From: Bacillota bacterium | Lineage (GTDB): Bacteria; Bacillota; Desulfitobacteriia; Desulfitobacteriales; Desulfitobacteriaceae | Assembly: GCA_021849995.1 (NCBI GenBank) | Contig: JAJZSC010000012.1 | Coordinates: forward strand, 1 to 17,116 | Direction: 5' to 3' | Length of the DNA stretch: 17,116 nucleotides | Part shown: in pieces, positions 7,456 through 14,127 of the stretch | Layout of the letters: each line of letters starts with the position of its first letter | How positions within the stretch are numbered: the stretch's first letter is position 1 | Made by a program: the position numbers and the translations under genes | Notes under the pieces: generated by a model | The model's database searches: none | Told to the model about the DNA's origin: nothing | Seen by the model: the letters and a program-made list of their open reading frames with translations, nothing else

Positions 7456-7520
7456 ACCAGATTTTATTCAACTGCTAACTAGATTTAGTCTTGCGGAAAA
7501 TTTTCCGAGCTAAATCTGGT
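7456..7520. repeat. Long imperfect inverted repeat with two competing 5' arms
   Basis: The 3' arm 7510-7520 (CTAAATCTGGT) can pair with 7478-7488 (ACTAGATTTAG, one G-U) around an inner hairpin CGGAAAA/TTTTCCG (7494-7507). Its last nine bases can instead pair with ACCAGATTT at 7456-7464. No T run follows on the + strand. On the - strand the 7456-7464 arm is followed by six T residues, so it would look like a terminator for leftward transcription, although no leftward gene is present. Confidence 0.6.
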
Positions 7521-7568
7521 GGCTTTGAATGAGAATCCAAAAAAATGCTATTGTATAAATATTTCCTC

Positions 7569-7596
7569 TTGACGTTTTTAGTTGTTCAGTTATAAT
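7569..7596 (+). promoter_or_regulatory. Strong sigma-A-type promoter of the 218-residue protein
   Basis: TTGACG (7569-7574), a 16-base spacer and a perfect TATAAT (7591-7596). The expected start, near 7603, leaves a long leader and puts operator copy 1 about 17 bases downstream of it. Confidence 0.8.
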
Positions 7597-7619
7597 ATAA
7601 ATACAGAGTAACTATAAAA

Positions 7620-7645
7620 TGAAACGTAGTTTCAATATGTAAAAC
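7620..7645 (+). promoter_or_regulatory. Three-half-site operator, copy 1
   Basis: A perfect 15-base palindrome, TGAAAC-GTA-GTTTCA (7620-7634), then five bases and a direct half-site TAAAAC (7640-7645) exactly 20 bp after the first. It is just downstream of the predicted start site of the 218-residue protein gene. Confidence 0.75.
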
Positions 7646-7725
7646 GAAGTAGTGTTAAAAGAGTTCAAGAATTTCCTTAAATTAATTTCGATGCAACCAA
7701 ACCTAAAATTTTTTTCACTCTAATT

Positions 7726-7751
7726 TGAAACAACGTTTCATAATGCAAAAC
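7726..7751 (+). promoter_or_regulatory. Three-half-site operator, copy 2
   Basis: A perfect palindrome, TGAAAC-AAC-GTTTCA (7726-7740), then five bases and CAAAAC (7746-7751) at +20. It is 106 bp from copy 1, close to ten helical turns, which would allow looping between the two. Confidence 0.75.
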
Positions 7752-7813
7752 AGAGATTTTGGTGGGCAGTAGAGGTTAAAATACAGACAGCATTAAGAGG
7801 AGAGTGACAGGAG

Positions 7814-8470
7814 ATGAATGCAATGAGATTAAACATCCCAACCTACAACCCGGTTAAAGAGTGTACAGGGTGTATTACACGTGATGAAAGTGTTGTATCT
7901 GGGTACATTTTATCGTTCCAGTTAGCAGACCAGTTTCTATCACTTTATGGCGGCTCCTGGAAGCTTAGCAAAAATGAAATTAAGCTCACTCTTGAAGGAG
8001 TTACGCTGCCGCTAGCTTTTGATTTAAGTAATGCCACACTGAGTATTGGTACTCTTACCACTCAGATTCTTTCACGGTACTCGGCCGAAAAGGGACTTAC
8101 AAAGATGATTGGAGAATTGATCTCGGATTTAAACCTTCCAACTCCTAGTTTCAAAAGAGATGTTGATCCCTTGTTTACTGTTTTTGTAAAAATGATTGAG
8201 ATTTTTCATGCCCGTTGCGGTTTGAATATTCTCCCTGTTGAAGGGGAAAGCGGGCTTAAGGGTTGGGAATTGTGCCTGTGTAAAGAGGGTCCACGCGGGT
8301 GGATCAGTCAAGATGGGATAGCGGAAAACCGCTTTGGAGAAAGGGCAGATATTACATCTTGGTACAGTTTAAGACCTGAGAAAACTGCAACTTATCTATT
8401 TGGGTTCAACAGATTCTGTAAAAACTTTGCAAGTCCGTTCAAAACTCTAGAAAGCCTGAAAGATAATTAG
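7814..8470 (+). CDS. Unrecognised 218-residue protein in the IclR regulon
   Basis: I do not recognise a family. It is a soluble-looking protein with no signal peptide or membrane segment. It has six cysteines: a CxxC at 17-20 (ECTGC), C135, a CxC at 154-156 (LCLC) and C202. The spaced pairs could bind a metal or Fe-S cluster, but this is not shown. The region 85-135 looks alpha-helical; the C-terminal 70 residues are rich in aromatics and glycine. Two starts are possible: ATG at 7814 (AGAGGAGAG upstream, about 8-10 bases away) or ATG at 7823 (CAGGAG at 7808-7813, nine bases away). A near-consensus promoter, two operator copies and a leader of about 210 bases lie upstream, so it seems strongly expressed when derepressed and co-regulated with the carboligase. 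Confidence 0.75.
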   Translation: MNAMRLNIPTYNPVKECTGCITRDESVVSGYILSFQLADQFLSLYGGSWKLSKNEIKLTLEGVTLPLAFDLSNATLSIGTLTTQILSRYSAEKGLTKMIGELISDLNLPTPSFKRDVDPLFTVFVKMIEIFHARCGLNILPVEGESGLKGWELCLCKEGPRGWISQDGIAENRFGERADITSWYSLRPEKTATYLFGFNRFCKNFASPFKTLESLKDN

Positions 8471-8560
8471 ACAAAAATAGAACTTAGTAAACGTTAAGGT
8501 AAAAAACTAAGTGCTAATAACTTAAATTAATTACCTTTGACATTTTTTGTAAATAAAAGA

Positions 8561-8586
8561 TGAAACGGAGTTTCAATAGATAAAAC
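8561..8586 (+). promoter_or_regulatory. Three-half-site operator, copy 3
   Basis: A perfect palindrome, TGAAAC-GGA-GTTTCA (8561-8575), five bases, then TAAAAC (8581-8586) at +20. A consensus TTGACA at 8537-8542 lies upstream, but any matching -10 would fall inside the operator and is poor. Confidence 0.75.
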
Positions 8587-8635
8587 CGGGTAGATGGTAG
8601 TGCGGAAGGCCAATCTTTAAATGGGTGGAATAAGG

Positions 8636-8664
8636 TTGGCTGATATTTTTAAATAAATTATGAA
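8636..8664 (+). promoter_or_regulatory. Candidate promoter of the carboligase gene
   Basis: TTGGCT (8636-8641), a 17-base spacer and TATGAA (8659-8664). The -10 overlaps the first half-site of operator copy 4, so binding there would block RNA polymerase. The match to consensus is moderate. Confidence 0.45.
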
Positions 8665-8686
8665 ACGCTGTTCCGAAGAGTGAAAC
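8661..8686 (+). promoter_or_regulatory. Three-half-site operator, copy 4 (imperfect)
   Basis: TGAAAC (8661-8666), three bases, a degenerate inverted half-site GTTCCG (8670-8675, two mismatches), five bases, then a perfect TGAAAC (8681-8686) at +20. It is 100 bp after copy 3 and 42 bp before the carboligase ATG. Confidence 0.6.
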
Positions 8687-8727
8687 TCAGAGGATGAAAA
8701 TCGGGTTTCTAAAGGGAGGAAAGTAGA

Positions 8728-10503
8728 ATGGCTTTATGGGGAACAGAGAAAGAAGATGTACAAGACAATTTAACAGAATCTAATAAGGAAAGGGTTTCCG
8801 GGGCTGAACTTTTGGTAAGGTTCCTGGAACAAAAAGGGGTTACTCAAGTTTATGGGATTCCTGGTGCAGGTATATTGCCTGTCTACGATGTGATCCTGGA
8901 TAGTGATAAGATAACATCCTTTAATGTCCGCCACGAGCAAATGGCAATCTTCATGGCTGATGGGTATTCAAGAGTTACGGGTAAGGTTGGAGTGTGTGCT
9001 GCGACTTCCGGTCCGGGGGCAACTAACTTCTTAACTGGACTATATAGTGCATACGTTGATTCCGTACCTTTAATCGCTCTTACCGGTCAGGTGCCCACTA
9101 TGTATTTAGGAAAAGATGCTTTCCAAGAGGCCCCTATGGTAGAGATGGCCCGTCCTGTGACTAAAGGAGCCTACCTGCTAACAAAGGTCGAGGATCTGCC
9201 TGAAGTCCTTAAAGAAGCCTGGCAGCTGGCTACTACTGGCCGCAAAGGGCCTGTGCTTTTGGACCTGCCATTAGATGTTCAAAAGTCCTCGGTTGATGTG
9301 GATTTAAATGAGTTTCTTGCTTGTGAGGAAGAGGAAATCCTGCCCAAAGCAAGTGATGAAGAGCTTAACACAGCATGGCAGTTGATCTGCACTGCCGAAC
9401 AGCCTGTACTATTAGTTGGTGGTGGGTTAGTCTTGGCAGATGCTTCTGAGGAGCTTAGAAGCGTGGCAGAATTGTTGCAAATACCGGTTGTCTCCTCCCT
9501 GATGGGCAAAGATTCCTTCCCAAATGATCATCCACTATATGCCGGAATGATGGGCACGATGTGCCAAACACCGCTTGGCAACAAGACTATTCTGGAATCA
9601 GATCTGGTGATAAACCTGGGTGGCCGCTTTGACGGCCGAAGCACTGGAACCGTGGGTGTTTTTAAAGAGGGAAGAAAAATCATCCATGTAAACATCGATT
9701 CAAAAGAGCTTGGGCGCCACGTTGAGACAGACGTTTCAATTAAAGCAGATGTGAAGGATTTTCTCCAGAGACTTGCCAAGTTGATTAGGGAAAGCGGATA
9801 TATAGTCGATGTGAGAAAAACTCAGAAAGTGATAGCACTTCAAATAGAGAGATTAAAGCTTGCCCGCCAAACTAAATTTGAAACTTTCCCAATGAAACCT
9901 CAACAAGCAATTGCCGAATTAAGAGAGTGCCTCAAAAGGGATGCGATAGTTACGCTGGATTGTGGAATCAGCCAAATCTGGGCTACCCAACTGTTTGAAG
10001 CTTATGAGCCGCGCACATTCCTGATCACGGGAAGGGCTGGGACTATGGGCTGGGGTCTAGGGGCTGCTCTGGCAGCTAAGCTGGCGAAGCCCGATGTTCA
10101 GGCTGTAAATCTAGTTGGGGATGCCAGTTTGGGCATGTCCTTGCAAGATTTGGCTACTGCTGCTAAGCACAATATCCCTGTGGTTGTGTTCTTGCTCAAT
10201 AACTCACTGTTTGGACTTATCCGTCAGCAGCAGAACCTGTTCTACAGCCAAAGGTGGATATCTACTGAATTGGATTATGAAAATATGGAGATGGGTCATA
10301 ACAGGGGCGTTGATTTTGTTCAGACTGCCAGGGGAATGGGTGTGGCAGGAGAACTGGTGCAAAAACCCGAGGAGATCAAACCGGCTTTGGAAAGGGCTTT
10401 TGCCTCCGGCCGACCGTATCTGATTGAAGTATTGGTGGACCCGTTCGCTGTTTGTCCTGTCTCAATGGATGGGACGATCAAAGGAGTAGCTGAAACAGTT
10501 TAA
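8728..10503 (+). CDS. ThDP-dependent carboligase, glyoxylate carboligase / acetolactate synthase-like
   Basis: A 591-residue enzyme of the acetohydroxyacid synthase superfamily, with a charged N-terminal extension of about 22 residues. The ThDP pyrimidine domain (about 23-190) carries VYGIPGAGILP (41-51) and RHEQ (68-71) with the catalytic Glu70. The central domain contains LVGGGLVLADA (229-239) and FKEGRKIIHVNID (312-324). The ThDP pyrophosphate domain has GDASLG (464-469) and NNSLFGLIRQQQ (491-502). From memory, the FKEGRKIIHVNID stretch, FPMKPQ (387-392) and GVDFVQTARGMGV (527-539) look closer to E. coli Gcl than to IlvB. Gcl, however, has Val where Glu70 stands, so acetolactate synthesis is a real alternative. 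GGGAGGA at 8714-8720 supports the ATG. No small regulatory subunit follows. Two operators lie upstream and a terminator downstream, so it appears monocistronic. Confidence 0.85.
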   Translation: MALWGTEKEDVQDNLTESNKERVSGAELLVRFLEQKGVTQVYGIPGAGILPVYDVILDSDKITSFNVRHEQMAIFMADGYSRVTGKVGVCAATSGPGATNFLTGLYSAYVDSVPLIALTGQVPTMYLGKDAFQEAPMVEMARPVTKGAYLLTKVEDLPEVLKEAWQLATTGRKGPVLLDLPLDVQKSSVDVDLNEFLACEEEEILPKASDEELNTAWQLICTAEQPVLLVGGGLVLADASEELRSVAELLQIPVVSSLMGKDSFPNDHPLYAGMMGTMCQTPLGNKTILESDLVINLGGRFDGRSTGTVGVFKEGRKIIHVNIDSKELGRHVETDVSIKADVKDFLQRLAKLIRESGYIVDVRKTQKVIALQIERLKLARQTKFETFPMKPQQAIAELRECLKRDAIVTLDCGISQIWATQLFEAYEPRTFLITGRAGTMGWGLGAALAAKLAKPDVQAVNLVGDASLGMSLQDLATAAKHNIPVVVFLLNNSLFGLIRQQQNLFYSQRWISTELDYENMEMGHNRGVDFVQTARGMGVAGELVQKPEEIKPALERAFASGRPYLIEVLVDPFAVCPVSMDGTIKGVAETV

Positions 10504-10520
10504 AATTGCTACCCTCTCTT

Positions 10521-10557
10521 CGCCGTTGGCAGATAAGTTCTGCTTACGGCGTTTTTT
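10521..10557 (+). terminator. Terminator after the carboligase gene
   Basis: CGCCGT (10521-10526) pairs with ACGGCG (10546-10551), and within it GCAGA (10529-10533) pairs with TCTGC (10539-10543). Six T residues follow. It separates the IclR-regulated locus from the transketolase genes. Confidence 0.9.
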
Positions 10558-10861
10558 AATTTTTTTACTTCACTGTTTACTGCAATGATGTACTTACAAA
10601 ATCAAAAATAGCTGTATGTTACATTCAAAGGGGTTGCCAATGAAAAATAGTCGAGGAAGTAAGGCGCCGGATAAATATTGACGGTATCCAGATCTTAAGT
10701 ATTAAATACAGGAGAATTAGGAAAGAAGTTAAAAATCAAACGTGACTAATGACCAGGTACTTTTCAAGCTTATCTTTTCAAATTCTACAACGGAATCGAA
10801 TGGCAATCGGGATAAGTATCTTAACTGTTAGCTTATTGAGTTAGAGTTTTTCCTTCCGTTT

Positions 10862-10870
10862 TGGTAAAAT
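10862..10870 (+). promoter_or_regulatory. Extended -10 promoter candidate for the transketolase genes
   Basis: TGGTAAAAT (10862-10870) matches the extended -10 pattern TGnTATAAT with one change. No good -35 is present at the usual distance, as is common for extended -10 promoters. Confidence 0.45.
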
Positions 10871-10909
10871 CTATATGTTAGTTAGTGCTAAGGGAGGAGT
10901 TTATGGAAA

Positions 10910-11734
10910 ATGCATGATCTGCAACCAGATTTTGAACAGCTCAGACAAGCTTGCCAAAGAATGCGCAAAAATATCCTTAAGATGACTCATCGGGCAAAGG
11001 GCGGGCATCCTGGCGGATGTTTATCTGCAATTGATATCTTAGGAGTATTGTATCTAGAGATAATGCGGATTAAACCGGACAATCCTACCTGGGAAGGCAG
11101 GGACTACTTTTTTCTGTCTAAAGGGCATGCCGTGCCAGCCTTGTATGCGGTGCTGGCTGAGTGTGGATATATCCAAGCGGAGGAACTTGCTGCTTTTCGG
11201 GAGATGGGAAGCAGACTGCCTGCTTATCCAAGTAATGAAGATACACCAGGTGTGGACATGGCCTCAGGTTCTCTTGGTCAAGGTCTATCAATAGCTAACG
11301 GAGTTGCTCTGGCAGCCAAACTGAACGGTACTGAACAACGCGCCTATGTAATGCTTGGGGATGGGGAGCTGCACGAAGGGCAGATCTGGGAGGCTATGCT
11401 GAGTTCTGCTCATTATAAGTTGGATAACGTCTGCGCCATTGTAGACTATAATCGGCTGCAACTGGATGGACCTCTCGATGAGGTGAAATCCTTAGGGGAT
11501 TTGCGGGCCAAATGGGAAGCCTTTGCTTGGAATGTTATAGAAATTGACGGTCATAATCTTGAGGAGATATATAATGCATTTCTTGCAGCTGCTGAGTATA
11601 AGGGCAAACCAACCGTAATCCTTGCCAATACCATTAAGGGCAAAGGTGTCTCTTTTATGGAAGATGAAGTGGGATGGCATGCTGCTGGCCCGAGTGATGA
11701 AGAACTGGAAAAAGCCATAGAGGAGTTGAGTTAA
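10910..11734 (+). CDS. Transketolase, N-terminal subunit
   Basis: A 274-residue protein equal to the ThDP pyrophosphate-binding half of transketolase. Visible hallmarks are KGGHPGG (30-36), FFLSKGHAVPALY (67-79), GSLGQGLSIANG (120-131) and the ThDP motif running from GDGELHEGQ (150-158) to DYN (179-181). Together with the next gene it forms a split transketolase that moves two-carbon ketol units between sugar phosphates. Split forms are common in Firmicutes and archaea. The Shine-Dalgarno GGGAGGAG (10892-10899) ends ten bases before the ATG at 10910. An out-of-frame ATG at 10903 sits closer but stops after four codons. Whether it serves the pentose phosphate pathway or a dedicated catabolic reaction cannot be read from the sequence. 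Confidence 0.95.
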   Translation: MHDLQPDFEQLRQACQRMRKNILKMTHRAKGGHPGGCLSAIDILGVLYLEIMRIKPDNPTWEGRDYFFLSKGHAVPALYAVLAECGYIQAEELAAFREMGSRLPAYPSNEDTPGVDMASGSLGQGLSIANGVALAAKLNGTEQRAYVMLGDGELHEGQIWEAMLSSAHYKLDNVCAIVDYNRLQLDGPLDEVKSLGDLRAKWEAFAWNVIEIDGHNLEEIYNAFLAAAEYKGKPTVILANTIKGKGVSFMEDEVGWHAAGPSDEELEKAIEELS

Positions 11735-11736
11735 GG

Positions 11737-12672
11737 ATGGAGCAGATTGCGCCGAGAGAGGCCTATGGAAAAGCATTAATTAAGTTAGGGGACATTAATG
11801 AAAAAGTAGTGGTCCTTGATGCTGATGTATCTAAAGCTTCGATGACATATATGTTCAGAGACAGCTATCCTGAAAGGTTCTTTAATCTCGGAATCTCCGA
11901 GTCCGATATTGTAGGAACCGGGGCAGGGTTTGCCATAGGCGGCAAGATTCCTTTTGTCAACGCCTATGCCAACTTTTTGCTCGGTAATGCCTGGGAACAA
12001 ATCAGAATTTCAGTTTGCTATGCCAATCAGAACGTGAAAATAATCGGACATAATATCGGGGCTTCATCCGGGAAAGACGGTCCTACTCATTTGCCGTTTG
12101 AAGACATTTCCTTGATGAGGGTCTTGCCAAACATGATGGTTATTGAACCTGCTGATGGGATTGAGATGGCTAAGGCAGTCGTTGCTTTGGCAGAACATAA
12201 AGGACCGGCTTATTTACGGGTTGGTCGAGTACCCACTCCTGTAGTAACTAAGGGAGAAGATGTATTTGAAATAGGCAAGGCAAATATTTGCCGTGAGGGT
12301 GAGGATGTTACAATCATTGCCTGTGGGGTTATGCTTTCCAAAGCCTTAAGTGCTGCTGAGGGTTTATCTAAGGAAGGGATTTCAGTAGAGGTTATTAACC
12401 TTCATACTATTAAGCCTCTCGACAAAGATACTATTATGAAGTCAGTTAGAAAGACAAAGGGCGTAGTCACTGCAGAGGAACATACTGTGATTGGAGGTCT
12501 TGGGGGAGCAATCTCTGAACTATTAGGAGAGAGCTATCCGGTACCGATAAGGATGGTAGGGGTGAGAGACAGATTCGGGCTCTGTGGGACTTATGATGAG
12601 CTCCACCAGCTTTTAGGTCTTACGACTGAAAATATCATTGGATGTGTTAAGGAATTAATAAATTTAAAGTAG
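11737..12672 (+). CDS. Transketolase, C-terminal subunit
   Basis: A 311-residue partner that carries the ThDP pyrimidine-binding half. LGISESDIVGTGAGFA (51-66) holds the expected catalytic Glu55, which activates the cofactor. KDGPTHLPFEDIS (112-124) is the family substrate-site segment, and residues about 190-300 form the transketolase C-terminal domain. Its ATG follows the stop of the N-terminal subunit by two bases, so translation is coupled; the Shine-Dalgarno AGGAG lies inside the upstream gene (11721-11725). The two chains should assemble into an alpha2-beta2 enzyme like E1 of the 2-oxo acid dehydrogenases. DXP synthase has the same overall fold but is a single long chain, so it is excluded. 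Confidence 0.95.
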   Translation: MEQIAPREAYGKALIKLGDINEKVVVLDADVSKASMTYMFRDSYPERFFNLGISESDIVGTGAGFAIGGKIPFVNAYANFLLGNAWEQIRISVCYANQNVKIIGHNIGASSGKDGPTHLPFEDISLMRVLPNMMVIEPADGIEMAKAVVALAEHKGPAYLRVGRVPTPVVTKGEDVFEIGKANICREGEDVTIIACGVMLSKALSAAEGLSKEGISVEVINLHTIKPLDKDTIMKSVRKTKGVVTAEEHTVIGGLGGAISELLGESYPVPIRMVGVRDRFGLCGTYDELHQLLGLTTENIIGCVKELINLK

Positions 12673-12696
12673 GCATGGAATTCCCATGCCTTTTTT
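12672..12696 (+). terminator. Terminator after the transketolase operon
   Basis: GGCATGG (12672-12678) and CCATGCC (12684-12690) form a seven-pair stem with a five-base loop, followed by six T residues. The stem begins at the last base of the stop codon. Confidence 0.93.
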
Positions 12697-12781
12697 AGAA
12701 AATGAAATGAATCACAAAGTAACAATATTTAATTTATATAGACTTTTCCAAAATTTTAATAACAGAATTGTTAAAAAAGTA

Positions 12782-12810
12782 TAGGAATATCCGACGAGGT
12801 TCTGTATAAT
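12782..12810 (+). promoter_or_regulatory. Promoter of the glycolate/D-lactate oxidase-type operon
   Basis: A perfect TATAAT at 12805-12810 with a weak TAGGAA -35 (12782-12787) at 17 bases. A start near 12817 would put the palindromic operator at 12838-12850 in the early transcribed region. Confidence 0.55.
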
Positions 12811-12837
12811 ATGGACATAGGAAGATTAAAAAGCCTT

Positions 12838-12850
12838 ATGGTCAGACCAT
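12838..12850 (+). promoter_or_regulatory. FadR/GntR-type operator 1
   Basis: ATGGTCAGACCAT is a perfect 13-base palindrome of the TGGTCnGACCA type bound by FadR-subfamily GntR regulators (FadR, LldR, PdhR relatives). It is nested in a larger inverted repeat, GCCTTATG (12833-12840) with CATAAGGC (12854-12861). The regulator is not encoded in the window. Confidence 0.65.
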
Positions 12851-12879
12851 TGACATAAGGCAAAAAGGGGGAAATCACA

Positions 12880-14121
12880 GTGGGAGTACTGGCAGATGTT
12901 TATGAAATGCTGAATACTTGCAGCAAATGCGGTTTCTGTCATGGAGCGTGTAAGACGTATAAAGTCGACGGAAGAGAGCCCATGGTTGCCCGTGGAAGAA
13001 TTCAGCTCATCAAAGCGGTTGCTGATGGGAAGCTGGAACCGGATGCAGAATATGAACACGCCATCAACAGCTGTCTGCTATGCGGGGAATGCGCAGTGGC
13101 ATGTCCCGGTGGTGTAAAGGGAAATGAGTTAGTTTTGGCTGCTCGTCGTGACTTAAAACTTAGGAAGGGCATCAAACCATTTGCTAAATCTTTTGCACTG
13201 CAGACTTTAGCAAACCCAGGTCGTTTAAACTTTGCCTTTAATAGATTTAGAGGTATGGGAAAAGGAATCTTAAACAAGCTCGAAATGGATTTCTTCCGTG
13301 GCGTTGATGTTAAAGGGATGCCTGTAGCGAAGAAACCATTTTTAGAGCAAGTACCTGAGCTGATTACAGTTCCAAAACCTAAAAAACGTGTAGCCTTTTA
13401 CGTCGGCTGTTTCTTAAACCAATCTTATGATGGTACTTCTCACTCGATAGTTAAAGTATTAACAAAAAATGATTGTGAAGTAGTTATTCCCAAGGGTCAG
13501 GTTTGTTGCGGCCTTCCACAATATGCTTACGGAGACTTTGAAACAGCTAAACAAAATGCTCGTAAGACCATCGACCTTTTCTTAAGTAAAAAATCCGATG
13601 CTATCATCACAGGCTGTGCTTCCTGTGCTTCAATGCTTAAAGAAGACTACTTGAAACTGTTTGCTGATGAGCCGAATTATCTGCCGAAGGTAAAAGAGTT
13701 TTGTCATAAAGTTGTTGAGTTCTCCGAGTATGTAACTGCGGAGTTGAATATTGATAAATCGAAACTTCATAACTCCATTCCTGTTAAAGTAACTTATCAT
13801 GATCCTTGTCATATGGTTCGTCATCTTAAGATTACTCAACAGCCTCGTGATGTATTGAAGAGTATTCCGCGTGTTGAGTACATCGAAATGAATGAGGCAA
13901 ATAGATGCTGTGGAGCTTCCGGTCTTGTACAAGCTTTCTATCATGAGATGTCAACCGAAATCACTCGTCATAAAGTGCAAAACGTTAGTGACAGTGGCGC
14001 CCAACTGGTTGCAACCAGTTGTCCGGCTTGTATGATGAGGATTCAGGGAGGAATCAATTTCGCAGGTAAGAATCAACAAGTTGTTCATGTAGCAGATTTG
14101 CTCGCCAAAGCTTACGAGTAA
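12880..14121 (+). CDS. Fe-S / CCG-domain subunit of a glycolate (or D-lactate) dehydrogenase, GlcF-like
   Basis: A 413-residue electron-transfer subunit. The N-terminus has two [4Fe-4S] cluster motifs, C14-C17-C20-C24 and C65-C68-C71-C75, with the usual CxxCxxCxxxC pattern. Two CCG (cysteine-rich) domains follow. The first has C177, CCG at 209-211, C246 and C249. The second has C310, CCG at 343-345, C381 and C384. These bind a further cluster or act as a thiol site in GlcF, HdrB and LutA-type proteins. It would pass electrons from the FAD subunit to a quinone or other acceptor. The GTG at 12880 has AAGGGGGA seven bases upstream. FadR-type operators lie both before and after it. Confidence 0.9.
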   Translation: MGVLADVYEMLNTCSKCGFCHGACKTYKVDGREPMVARGRIQLIKAVADGKLEPDAEYEHAINSCLLCGECAVACPGGVKGNELVLAARRDLKLRKGIKPFAKSFALQTLANPGRLNFAFNRFRGMGKGILNKLEMDFFRGVDVKGMPVAKKPFLEQVPELITVPKPKKRVAFYVGCFLNQSYDGTSHSIVKVLTKNDCEVVIPKGQVCCGLPQYAYGDFETAKQNARKTIDLFLSKKSDAIITGCASCASMLKEDYLKLFADEPNYLPKVKEFCHKVVEFSEYVTAELNIDKSKLHNSIPVKVTYHDPCHMVRHLKITQQPRDVLKSIPRVEYIEMNEANRCCGASGLVQAFYHEMSTEITRHKVQNVSDSGAQLVATSCPACMMRIQGGINFAGKNQQVVHVADLLAKAYE

Positions 14122-14127
14122 AGAATG

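Larger units (their letters stand above)
7424..7813. other. 390-bp regulatory intergenic region
   Basis: No gene is visible. In order it holds a long imperfect inverted repeat (7456-7520), a near-consensus promoter (7569-7596), two copies of the three-half-site operator (7620-7645 and 7726-7751) and an untranslated leader of about 210 bases before the 218-residue protein. The features are listed separately. Confidence 0.85.
10504..10909. other. 406-bp intergenic region between the carboligase and transketolase genes
   Basis: It contains the carboligase terminator (10521-10557) and an extended -10 promoter for the transketolase genes. In between is AT-rich sequence without a convincing gene. 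A possible TTGACG (10678-10683) and TATTAA (10700-10705) promoter pair is visible but leads to no open frame. A 13-codon frame at 10640-10681 is described under findings. The three-half-site operator is absent here, so the transketolase genes seem to be outside that regulon. Confidence 0.7.

Noticed and set aside
8482..8512. ACTTAGT / ACTAAGT hairpin after the 218-residue protein as a terminator
   Set aside because: The stem is seven AT-rich pairs with a 17-base loop and no T run follows.
10115..10423. 102-codon frame within the carboligase gene
   Set aside because: It is an alternative frame of a gene with strong motifs and has no independent support.
10491..10516. TGAAACAGTTTAAA at the end of the carboligase gene as another operator
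   Set aside because: The spacing between half-sites is one base instead of three, the +20 half-site is absent, and it overlaps the stop codon.
10910..12672. 1-deoxyxylulose-5-phosphate synthase
   Set aside because: That enzyme is a single chain of about 600 residues; these are two coupled chains with transketolase motifs.
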